DNA from: Pseudomonadota bacterium
GTDB lineage: Bacteria; Pseudomonadota; Alphaproteobacteria; UBA2966; CAIVPW01
Assembly (NCBI GenBank): GCA_027625125.1
Contig: JAQBXG010000054.1
Span: forward strand, 1 to 9,476
Direction: 5' to 3'
DNA length: 9,476 bases
The notes under the pieces were generated by a model. That model was not told the DNA's origin. It searched no databases and saw only the letters and a list, made by a program, of their open reading frames with translations. Of the stretch, positions 1-6,696 are shown one piece after another (positions within the stretch are counted from its first letter, which is position 1; each line of letters opens with the position of its first letter). The position numbers and the translations under genes are program-made.

Positions 1-1
1 G

Positions 2-1678
2 CCCGGCCTGTCCGGCGCGCTGCTGCAACGCGGCCGGCTGCTGCTGGCGCGCGGCGAACCTGTAGCGGCCATCGCCGACTTCGACGCCGCCATCGACATC
101 GATCCGTCGCCAGCGGCCTATGACGCGCGCGGCGACGCCCACATGGCGACCGGCAAGGTCCGCAGCGCCCTCGCCGACTACAACCGCGCCGTCGCCGCGG
201 AACCGGCCAACCTCGCGTTTCGAGAACGCCGCGCCGCCGCGTTGCTGGCAGACGAACAGTTCGATCTGGCGCTGGCCGACCATCTGGTGCTGGTCGCCGC
301 GCGGCCCGAAACACCGGCCGTCTATCTCGCCCGCGGACTGGCGTTTCAAAGGGCGGGCCGCGGGGACGCGGCGCTGAACGACTTCGACCGCGCGATCGAC
401 CTCGATCGCAACTTCGTCGCCGCCTATGAAAACCGCGGCGCGCTGTTTCTGGCGCGCGGCCTGTACGACTGGGCGGTCGCCGACCTGAACGCCGCGCTGC
501 GCCTCAATCCCGATTCCGTGACCGCCCATATCAACCGTGGCGCGGCGCACTTCAATGACGGCGCGATCGACGCGGCCCTCGCCGACTTCTCCGCCGCCAT
601 CGACCTGGACCCGGACGCCGCCGATGCGTGGGCCAACCGCGCGTCGGCGCGGCAGGCGGCAGGAGAAACCGTCGCGGCGCTGGCCGATCTGTCACAGTCG
701 ATCCGCATCACCCCGGCGATCGACACGCTGATGGCGCGGGCGCGGCTTCTGACCGAGTCCGGCGACCTCGCCGGCGCGGTCGCCGACCTCGACGCCGTCC
801 TGGCCCTGGATCGCACGTTCGGCCCGGCGTATCTGCAACGCGGCCTCGCCCGCCTGGCATTGGCGGACCCGGCGGCGGCGCGGGCGGATCTGGACCAGGC
901 CGTGCTGCGCCTGCCGGACCAGGCGGCGGCGTTCGCGGCGCGGGGAATCGCGCGGTCACAGTCCGACGACCCCGCCCCGGCCGTCGAGGATTTCCGCCGG
1001 GCCGCGGCGCTGGCCCCCGACGATCCGAGCATGCACAACAACCTCGGCGTGGCGCTCCACCGCGCCGACGACGGCGAAGGCGCGATCGCGGCGTTCGACC
1101 GCGCGGTGGGCCTGAACCCGGCCTATGCCTCCGCCCGGCTCAATCGCGGCATCGCCCTCGCGCAGCGGGGCGACGCCGACGGCGCGATGGCGGATTTCAA
1201 CGCCGCCCTCGAATCCGATCCGGCGCTGGACGCAGCGCGGCTGGAACGCGCGTCGTTGCTGTTCGACGCCGGCGCATTCGCCGACGCCGCGGCCGACTTC
1301 GCCACCATCGCCGCGCGCACGCGATCCCTGGAATGGGCGCTGTGGGCATACGTTGCCACGCGCCGCGCAAGCGGCGCTGCGGAACCGGCGACATTGCAGG
1401 CGCCGGACGCCGACGCGCAACCGTGGCAGCGGGCAGTCCTGGCGCTCTATCGCGGCGACACGACGCTCGACGCCGCCGCGCGCGCGATCAACGGCCTGAC
1501 GGGCGCGTCCGGCGCGGCGACGGCGGCGTTCTTCGTCGGGGAATACCTGTTGCTGGGCGGTGTTGAAGCCGGCGCGGCGGAATGGTTGCGACGCGCCGCT
1601 CTCGGCGGCGACCATCGCACATTCGCATACGCCGGCGCGCGGGCGGAACTGCGGCGGTTGGGCGTGCTCGCGGACTGA
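2..1678 (+). CDS. TPR-repeat protein, NlpI-like C-terminus (5' partial)
   Basis: The reading frame is open from the left edge, so the true start is upstream; 558 residues are visible before the TGA stop. An internal ATG at 143 is not the start, because clear TPR sequence precedes it. I count about 13 back-to-back 34-residue units, each with the A-x-x-x-R-G ... A-x-x-D-F-x-x-A-I-x-L-x-P pattern, covering roughly the first 440 visible residues. The last 120 or so residues form a non-TPR tail (WALWAYVATRR ... FFVGEYLLLGG ... ARAELRRLG). It resembles the C-terminal part I associate with NlpI-like proteins of alphaproteobacteria, in which a short-chain helical region follows the repeats. TPR arrays are protein-binding scaffolds; the partner here is unknown. 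No signal peptide can be judged because the N-terminus is missing. The gene converges on the downstream minus-strand MsrP gene with 12 bases between stops and no evident T-tract terminator. Confidence 0.9.
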   Translation, partial: PGLSGALLQRGRLLLARGEPVAAIADFDAAIDIDPSPAAYDARGDAHMATGKVRSALADYNRAVAAEPANLAFRERRAAALLADEQFDLALADHLVLVAARPETPAVYLARGLAFQRAGRGDAALNDFDRAIDLDRNFVAAYENRGALFLARGLYDWAVADLNAALRLNPDSVTAHINRGAAHFNDGAIDAALADFSAAIDLDPDAADAWANRASARQAAGETVAALADLSQSIRITPAIDTLMARARLLTESGDLAGAVADLDAVLALDRTFGPAYLQRGLARLALADPAAARADLDQAVLRLPDQAAAFAARGIARSQSDDPAPAVEDFRRAAALAPDDPSMHNNLGVALHRADDGEGAIAAFDRAVGLNPAYASARLNRGIALAQRGDADGAMADFNAALESDPALDAARLERASLLFDAGAFADAAADFATIAARTRSLEWALWAYVATRRASGAAEPATLQAPDADAQPWQRAVLALYRGDTTLDAAARAINGLTGASGAATAAFFVGEYLLLGGVEAGAAEWLRRAALGGDHRTFAYAGARAELRRLGVLAD

Positions 1679-1690
1679 CCGGCGCCGCGC

Positions 1691-2668
1691 CTAGAACCAG
1701 ATCGGCTGGTCCTCCATGCCGCGGTACAGGTCGGCGACGAATTCGGTGTAGCCGTTGAAGAGCTGCGTCGCCACGCGTTCGCCGGTGCCCAGCACGCGCT
1801 CGCTGTCCTGGCTCCAGCGCGGATGCGGCACGCCGGGATGGACATTGGCCCAGAAGCCATATTCGCGGCCTTGCAACTCTTGCCAGAAGTTCAGCGGCTG
1901 TTCCTCGACGAACGAAATCCGAACCAGCGACTTGCCGTGTTTGAACCCGTATTTCCACGGAAACGCGGCCCGCAGCGGCGCGCCGTGTTGCTTCGGCAGA
2001 GTTTCGCCATACGCGCCGGTGACCAGAAACGACAGCTCGTTCGTCGCTTCGGCAATCGTCACGCCTTCGACATACGGCCACGGATACCAGAACTGGCGCT
2101 GGCCCGGCGCCATCTCGCGGTCCGCAAACGTCTCCATGCGAACATATTTCGCGCTTGCAAGCGGCGCCGCCATTTCGACCAGCGACCGCATCGGAAACCC
2201 GGACCAGGCGACGGTCATCGACCAGGCTTCGACGCAACGGTGACGATAAACCCGCTCTTCCAGTTCCACGCGCGCCAACAGGTCGTCGATGCCGATGGTG
2301 AATTCGCGCTCGACCAGGCCATCGATGACGATTTCCCACGGCCGCACCTGCAACCGCTGCGCTTCCTGCCAGATGTCCTTTGACGACCCGTATTCATAGA
2401 AATTGTTGTAGGTGCCGGCGACATCCTTCGGCGTCAGCGCGCGCTCGATCGTATAGGCGGGGTTGCGCGGCGCCGGGGCCAACGCCGGGGCCGGGGCGGC
2501 GGCGTCGGCGGAGTCTTCCTCGCCCGGCGAACAGGCGGCCAGCGGCAACGCGGCGGCGATCGAACCTGCGGCCAGATTCCGCAACAGCCGCCGGCGGTCC
2601 CGGAACACGCCCTCCGGCGTCGCGGCGGATTCGGGCAATTCCCAGCCCCGCCGGGTGCGGATCAGCAT
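1691..2668 (-). CDS. msrP: MsrP-like molybdopterin oxidoreductase catalytic subunit, putative Tat lipoprotein
   Basis: Protein of 325 residues in the YedY/MsrP branch of the sulfite-oxidase molybdopterin fold; E. coli MsrP is about 334. The family reduces methionine sulfoxide in periplasmic proteins, taking electrons from the membrane heme protein MsrQ. Seen here: the N-terminal T-P-E-x-V-F-x-x-R-R block, the N-N-F-Y-E motif near residue 88, the molybdenum-ligand cysteine Cys145 in H-R-C-V-E-A-W-S-M with the family-typical Glu147, and the W-K-Y-G-F-K-H-G-K-S segment at 238-247. A twin-arginine signal (R25-R26-R27-L-L-R) is followed by a hydrophobic stretch ending L-A-A-C at Cys46, then an Asp/Glu-Ala-Pro linker. 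This looks like a Tat-exported lipoprotein. The start is aligned with that of the upstream paralogue (MLIR...GWELP in both). It lies 34 bases after the paralogue's stop, so the two are probably cotranscribed. No msrQ is adjacent, so assignment to methionine sulfoxide repair is by family only. Confidence 0.93.
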   Translation of the reverse strand: MLIRTRRGWELPESAATPEGVFRDRRRLLRNLAAGSIAAALPLAACSPGEEDSADAAAPAPALAPAPRNPAYTIERALTPKDVAGTYNNFYEYGSSKDIWQEAQRLQVRPWEIVIDGLVEREFTIGIDDLLARVELEERVYRHRCVEAWSMTVAWSGFPMRSLVEMAAPLASAKYVRMETFADREMAPGQRQFWYPWPYVEGVTIAEATNELSFLVTGAYGETLPKQHGAPLRAAFPWKYGFKHGKSLVRISFVEEQPLNFWQELQGREYGFWANVHPGVPHPRWSQDSERVLGTGERVATQLFNGYTEFVADLYRGMEDQPIWF

Positions 2669-2702
2669 CGATGTTGCCTGTGGCGAATGGGCATGCGCCA
2701 GC

Positions 2703-3662
2703 CTACACGAACAACTGCTCGCCGCTCATCCCCGAATACAGGTCGGCGACCCATGGGCCGTAGCCGTTGTAGAGGGAGGTCGGCAGCTTTTCGCCGGTGT
2801 GCAGCTCGGTTTCAATCTTCTGCGACCACCGCGGATGGGCGACATCGGGGTTCACATTCGCCCAGAAGCCGTATTCACGCGCGTTCACCGTCTGCCAGAA
2901 GTTTTCCGGGCGCTCGTCGGTAAACGAGAATCGCACCAGCGATTTTCCGGACTTGAAGCCGTATTTCCACGGCGCCGCCAGACGGAGCGGCGCGCCGTTC
3001 TGCTTCTCCAGCGGCTTGCCGTAGGCGCCGGTGACCAGAAACGCCAGCTCGTTGGTTGCTTCGGCGATCGTCAGCCCCTCGACATACGGCCACGGATAGA
3101 TGCGCATGTTGCGTGGAACAAGATTCGCGTCGAAGTAGCTTTCCATCCGCACGTACTTCGCCGACGACAGCGGCGCAGCCATTTCGACCAGCGCCCGCAT
3201 CGGGAATCCGGTCCACGGCGCAACCATCGACCAGCGCTCGACACAGCGGTGACGATAGACCCGCTCCTCCAGCGCCACCCGCTGCAACAGCTCGTCGATG
3301 TCCAGCGTCTTCGGCTGCTCGACCAGTCCGTCGATCCGCACCTGCCACGGGCGCAGCGGTTGCGCCTGCGCCTCGCGCCAGATGTCCTTCGACGATCCAA
3401 ACTCATAAAAGTTGTTGAACGTGGTCGCGACGGCCTCGGGCGTAATCTCCCGCTCGACCGAATATTCGCCGTTCCGCTTCGCCGGATACAGGTGCGCCGA
3501 AGGATCGTCCACCGCCGCCACCGCGCCCGCGAACGGCGAGCCCGCGGCAAGGATCGATCCCGCCGCCGCGCCCCGCATCAACGTTCGCCGGTCCAGCCAC
3601 GCCGCCTCCGGCGTCACGGCGCTGTCGGGCAATTCCCAGCCGTTCGCCATTCGAATCAACAT
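2703..3662 (-). CDS. msrP: MsrP-like molybdopterin oxidoreductase catalytic subunit, soluble periplasmic paralogue
   Basis: Second MsrP/YedY-type protein, 319 residues from the chosen start and similar along its length to the downstream copy (well over half identical by eye). The frame is open further upstream to 3734, but I choose the ATG at 3662. It gives the same MLIR...GWELP N-terminus as the paralogue and has AAGGA 8 bases upstream; an ATG at 3671 overlaps that ribosome site. Key residues: Tat motif D-R25-R26-T-L-M-R, hydrophobic h-region to about residue 50 with no lipobox cysteine (cleavage likely after A-V-A near 49), N-N-F-Y-E-F-G at 83-89, Mo-ligand Cys140 in H-R-C-V-E-R-W-S-M, and W-K-Y-G-F-K-S-G-K-S. 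The Ala after C-V-E in the paralogue is Arg here. Expected role is molybdenum-dependent reduction of methionine sulfoxide or a related S/N-oxide in the periplasm. It is the first gene of the tandem pair and lies 91 bases downstream of the EF-G-like gene. Confidence 0.93.
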   Translation of the reverse strand: MLIRMANGWELPDSAVTPEAAWLDRRTLMRGAAAGSILAAGSPFAGAVAAVDDPSAHLYPAKRNGEYSVEREITPEAVATTFNNFYEFGSSKDIWREAQAQPLRPWQVRIDGLVEQPKTLDIDELLQRVALEERVYRHRCVERWSMVAPWTGFPMRALVEMAAPLSSAKYVRMESYFDANLVPRNMRIYPWPYVEGLTIAEATNELAFLVTGAYGKPLEKQNGAPLRLAAPWKYGFKSGKSLVRFSFTDERPENFWQTVNAREYGFWANVNPDVAHPRWSQKIETELHTGEKLPTSLYNGYGPWVADLYSGMSGEQLFV

Positions 3663-3670
3663 CGCAACCA

Positions 3671-3675
3671 TCCTT
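3671..3675 (-). promoter_or_regulatory. Ribosome binding site of the upstream msrP copy
   Basis: The minus strand reads AAGGA here, 8 bases before the ATG at 3662. It decides the start of this gene in favour of 3662 over the in-frame ATGs further upstream, including 3671, which it overlaps. Confidence 0.6.
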
Positions 3676-3682
3676 GTGACCA

Positions 3683-3714
3683 CGCGTCCGACCGACTCAG
3701 CATGTATGGACGCG
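3683..3714 (-). repeat. Inverted repeat in the msrP leader
   Basis: CGCGTCC at 3683-3689 pairs perfectly with GGACGCG at 3708-3714, leaving an 18-base loop. It sits between the EF-G-like stop and the msrP ribosome site, ending 8 bases upstream of the latter on the minus strand. It could be an operator, an RNA stem in the leader, or a weak intercistronic structure. No T-tract follows on the minus strand, so a standard intrinsic terminator is unlikely. In a GC-rich genome a 7-base stem can arise by chance. Confidence 0.3.
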
Positions 3715-3753
3715 CGACCACACGGGCAACACACTTCATGGTGAATGCGGCCG

Positions 3754-5781
3754 TTATTCCGTCACGTTGTGCGCGGAAACGACCTCGTCGGCGAGCCGCC
3801 CCGACAACTCCTGCAAATGATCGAACCGCGACGTAAAGCTGCCGACGCCCGCCGACAGCGACCGCAACTCGATAATCAAATCCAGCGTATCGGCCTGGGG
3901 GATATGCGCCGACACCACGTCCCATCCCGGCCATCCGGCGCGGGCGTCAAATCCCAGAATCTGGCCGCGGCGGCTGCTGATCAGCGAATTGACCTTCGAC
4001 GTCTGGTCGCTGGGGACCGCGATTTGCACATGCAGGATCGGCTCCAGCAACACCGGCGTGCACTTCGGCACGCCCTCCTGCATCGCCATGCGGGCGGCGG
4101 TCTTGAAGGCGATTTCCGAACTGTCGACCGAATGATGCTGACCGTCGGTCAACGTCACGGAGATGTCGACGAGCGGAAATCCCAGCGGCCCTTTTTTCAG
4201 ATACTCGACCACTCCGGCCTCCACCGCCGGAATGAACGTCTTCGGTACGACACCGCCGACGCTGGCGTTCTCGAATGCAAACCCGGCTCCGCGCGGCAGC
4301 GGCTTGATCGCCAGCTCGACATCGCCGAATTGGCCATGGCCGCCGGATTGACGTTTGAATCGCGCCCGCTGGGTGACCGGCTTCTTGATCGCTTCCTTGT
4401 ACGGAATCTTCGGCGTTCCCATTTCGACCGACAGGCCGGATTTGCTTTTCAGTCGATCCGCCGCCACCCGCAAATGAATCTCTCCGGCGCCGGACAGAAT
4501 CCATTCGTTGGTGTCGTCATCATGCAGGAAGTGCAGCGAGCGGTATTCCTCCAGCAGTTTGGCGATCGAGCCGGAAAGTTTCACCTCGTCGTTGCGGTCG
4601 GCGGCGTGCAGGGTCAGCGCGTACAACGGTTGCGGCACCTCCGCCCGAGGCAATGCAAAGTCGGAGTCCTTGGCCGGTGTCAGCGTGTCGCCGGTTCGCA
4701 CCGATTCCAGCCGCCCCAGTCCGACGATGTCGCCGGCACCCGCTTCGTGCACCTTTTCGGTTTGCAGACCCAGCATGCGAAACAGCCCCGATACCCGCTC
4801 GCCGTTCAGATGCGCGCCATCCGCCAGCGCGCCGCGCCAGATTCGCGCCACCGAAAGCTTGCCGCCGCGGGCGGTGTGATAGGTCTTCAGCACCTGGGCG
4901 ACGGTCTCGCCGTCCTCATCCAGGCCGCGCCGCTTCGCCGCCGCCGCCGCCGGCGGCGCCTCGTGGCGCAGCGCCTTCAGCAGGCGGTGGATTCCGTTCA
5001 CCTGCTCGGCGGACCCCAACAGCACCGGCACCACCAGCCCCGCGGCGAAGTCCTTTGACAGTTGGTCGAACACCTCGTCCTGGGGCGGATCGACATCCTC
5101 CAGCAGTTCTTCCATCAGCTTGTCGTCGAAGTCGGCGAGCTTCTCCAACATCTCGTAACGCGCTTCGGATTTGCGCTCCGACATGTCGGCCGGCAATTCG
5201 ATGCGCTCCGACACCTTGCCCGGCTTGTAGACATAGGCCCGCTCGCTGGCCAGATCGACATAGCCGGTGATGGTCTCGCCGTCGCGGATCGGCACCTGGC
5301 GCAGCACCAGCGGCAGCGACGAGGTCGCCTGCAGCGCCTCCAGCAGATCGCGCACGCGGCCGCTGGCGCGCTCGATCTTGTTGACGAACAGCACCCGCGG
5401 CAGTTCCAGATCGTCCAGCCGTTTCAAAATCGGCTGCAACGCGGCGGCTTTTTCCGGCTCCGGCTCGCATACGACCACCACCGCGTCGGCGCCGACCAGC
5501 GCATCTGCCGATTCCTGGGCGAATTCAACCGAACCGGGGCAGTCCAGAATCGTGAACGTCAAATCCATGAAGTCGGTCGTCGCGACGTTCAACTCGACGC
5601 CCATGCCGCGTTCGCGGGATTCCTGCGAAGAATCTCCGACCGTGCTGCCGTCGGCGACCTTGCCCAAACGCTGAATTTTTCCGGTGACCAACAGTATGCT
5701 TTCCAGCAGCGAGGTCTTGCCGGAAAGATACGGACCCACGAGCGCAACGCTCCGGGGGCCGGATGGCGGACTTGCGCGCAT
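3754..5781 (-). CDS. Elongation factor G-like translational GTPase with degenerate GTPase motifs
   Basis: Protein of 675 residues with the EF-G architecture: G domain (about 1-270), beta-barrel domain II (about 290-375), then domains III, IV and V to the C-terminus (S-G-A-G-E-I-H-L near 430, S-G-G-H-G-Q-F-G near 479-486, the A-R-M-A-M-Q-E-G helix near 563-570, E-P-I-L-H-V near 580-585). The ATG at 5781 has GGAGG 5 bases upstream, and a P-loop G-P-Y-L-S-G-K-T follows at 16-23. The frame stays open far upstream, but that part is antisense to another gene. Three motifs differ from canonical EF-G: switch I reads E-R-G-M-G-V (Gly61 where Thr is usual), switch II reads D-C-P-G-S (Ser84 in place of catalytic His), and the guanine-specificity motif is N-K-I-E (Glu137 for Asp). 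It is therefore a paralogue of unknown role, not the housekeeping translocase, which is normally near rpsL/rpsG/tuf. It is transcribed towards the msrP pair. Confidence 0.92.
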   Translation of the reverse strand: MRASPPSGPRSVALVGPYLSGKTSLLESILLVTGKIQRLGKVADGSTVGDSSQESRERGMGVELNVATTDFMDLTFTILDCPGSVEFAQESADALVGADAVVVVCEPEPEKAAALQPILKRLDDLELPRVLFVNKIERASGRVRDLLEALQATSSLPLVLRQVPIRDGETITGYVDLASERAYVYKPGKVSERIELPADMSERKSEARYEMLEKLADFDDKLMEELLEDVDPPQDEVFDQLSKDFAAGLVVPVLLGSAEQVNGIHRLLKALRHEAPPAAAAAKRRGLDEDGETVAQVLKTYHTARGGKLSVARIWRGALADGAHLNGERVSGLFRMLGLQTEKVHEAGAGDIVGLGRLESVRTGDTLTPAKDSDFALPRAEVPQPLYALTLHAADRNDEVKLSGSIAKLLEEYRSLHFLHDDDTNEWILSGAGEIHLRVAADRLKSKSGLSVEMGTPKIPYKEAIKKPVTQRARFKRQSGGHGQFGDVELAIKPLPRGAGFAFENASVGGVVPKTFIPAVEAGVVEYLKKGPLGFPLVDISVTLTDGQHHSVDSSEIAFKTAARMAMQEGVPKCTPVLLEPILHVQIAVPSDQTSKVNSLISSRRGQILGFDARAGWPGWDVVSAHIPQADTLDLIIELRSLSAGVGSFTSRFDHLQELSGRLADEVVSAHNVTE

Positions 5782-5955
5782 CGAAACCTCCGCGAATCCT
5801 GGTTTCTTGCGGCGACCAGGCGCAACCTGCGCCACACGCCGAACGCGTATGGTTTCAGCCCTGCCGCGGCCATGCAAGGAGATTCCGGCCCTTTCTTGAC
5901 ATCCACCGCCCGCACGCCGCAAATCGGCGCTCCCTTCGCCGCGCGGTACAGGTAC
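5782..5955. promoter_or_regulatory. Divergent intergenic region with inverted repeats
   Basis: This is the only divergent gap in the window, so it should hold the promoters for both the EF-G-like gene (minus) and the DUF1538 cluster (plus). Near the minus-strand gene there are two overlapping inverted repeats: CCTGG 5798-5802 with CCAGG 5816-5820, and GGCGCA 5819-5824 with TGCGCC 5828-5833 around a 3-base loop. On the plus strand, 5896-5901 is a perfect TTGACA, but the hexamer 17 bases on (GCAAAT, 5919-5924) is a poor -10. If it is a promoter, transcription would begin about 25 bases before the GTG at 5956. If translation of the DUF1538 gene instead starts at the ATG at 5872, part of this region is coding. 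Confidence 0.35.
5787..5791 (-). promoter_or_regulatory. Ribosome binding site of the EF-G-like gene
   Basis: The minus strand reads GGAGG, 5 bases before the ATG at 5781. This strong site fixes the start and excludes the roughly 354-residue in-frame upstream extension that runs antisense to the DUF1538 gene. Confidence 0.8.
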
Positions 5956-6696
5956 GTGATCCGATCCGGCATCGAGCTCCTTCACCAGATCGCTGCATCG
6001 TCCCGCGATCTGGCGCCGATCGTCGTCGTCGTGGCGTTCTTTCAGATCGCCGTGCTGCGCCAACCGCTGCCCGACGCCGCCGAACTTCTGCTCGGCGCTT
6101 TGCTGGTCATGGCCGGTCTGGCGCTGTTTCTGCGCGGTCTGTCGATCAGCCTGTTTCCGCTCGGCGAGGCGATGGCGGATGCGTTCGCCGTCAAGGGCAG
6201 CGCACTGTGGCTGTTCGCCTTTGCGTTCGCACTCGGATTCGCCACCACGGCGGCGGAACCGTCGCTGACCGCCGTCGCCCACGAGGCGGCGCGGGTCGCC
6301 GCGGGCGCCGGCGCGATTGCCGACGACGATGGGTCCCGCGATGCCTATGCCCTGGCGTTGCGCCTGACGGTGGCATTCTCCGTCGGCGCCGCGCTGGTGC
6401 TGGGGGTGTTGCGAATTCTGCGCGGCTGGCCGCTGCCTTGGCTGATCCTCGGTGGCTACGGCCTGGTCATCGCCGTCACGGCCGTAGCACCGCCCGAGAT
6501 CATCGCCGTGGCCTATGATTCCGGCGGCGTCACCACTTCGACGATCACCGTGCCGCTGGTCACGGCGCTCGGCGTCGGCCTCGCCGGCGCCATCCGCGGC
6601 CGTTCGCCGCTGGTCGATGGGTTCGGTCTGATCGCGCTGGCCAGCCTGACGCCGATCCTGTTCGTCATGGTCTTCGGGATCGTGCTGCATGGCTGA
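5956..6696 (+). CDS. DUF1538 family membrane protein, first of a pair
   Basis: Integral membrane protein of 246 residues from the GTG at 5956. Hydrophobic segments lie near 20-34, 43-60, 84-98, 133-154, 161-177, 196-212 and 222-243. It carries the DUF1538 signatures: L-F-L-R-G ... F-P-L-G at about 57-70, G-F-A-T-T-A-A-E-P-S-L at 94-104, and A-Y-D-S-G-G-V-T-T-S-T at 186-196. The Glu/Pro and Asp/Gly-Gly signatures inside membrane segments suggest a transporter or channel, but the family has no assigned substrate that I know of. The start is uncertain. The frame is open upstream and an ATG at 5872 would add 28 residues, but that extension is not hydrophobic, has no family signature and lacks a ribosome site. 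The GTG places the first membrane helix about 20 residues in, as in the neighbouring gene. The last 8 bases overlap the next gene (ATGGCTGA), indicating translational coupling. Confidence 0.87.
   Translation: MIRSGIELLHQIAASSRDLAPIVVVVAFFQIAVLRQPLPDAAELLLGALLVMAGLALFLRGLSISLFPLGEAMADAFAVKGSALWLFAFAFALGFATTAAEPSLTAVAHEAARVAAGAGAIADDDGSRDAYALALRLTVAFSVGAALVLGVLRILRGWPLPWLILGGYGLVIAVTAVAPPEIIAVAYDSGGVTTSTITVPLVTALGVGLAGAIRGRSPLVDGFGLIALASLTPILFVMVFGIVLHG

Noticed and set aside
628..1566. Plus-strand frame of 312 codons within the TPR gene, in another frame
   Set aside because: Almost entirely Arg/Gly/Pro/Ala, the typical out-of-frame reading of a GC-rich repeat gene.
1679..1690. Terminator between the convergent TPR and msrP stops
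   Set aside because: Only 12 bases, containing a short GGCGCC palindrome but no stem of useful length and no T or A tract.
2463..3836. Plus-strand open frame of 457 codons opposite the two MsrP genes
   Set aside because: It spans two well-supported minus-strand genes and their gap, and its translation is Arg/His-rich with no domain.
5062..5871. Plus-strand open frame running into the first DUF1538 gene from far upstream
   Set aside because: It is the antisense shadow of the EF-G-like gene; its translation is basic and low in complexity, and hydrophobic family sequence begins only after about 5956.
5896..5924. Possible sigma-70 promoter (TTGACA, then GCAAAT after 17 bases)
   Set aside because: The -35 is perfect but the -10 matches poorly, so I mention it within the intergenic region and do not call it as a separate promoter.
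5872..5955. Alternative ATG start adding 28 residues to the first DUF1538 protein
   Set aside because: No ribosome site precedes this ATG, and the extension carries no membrane segment or family motif. It remains possible, since the frame is open and the GTG at 5956 has only a weak AGG upstream.
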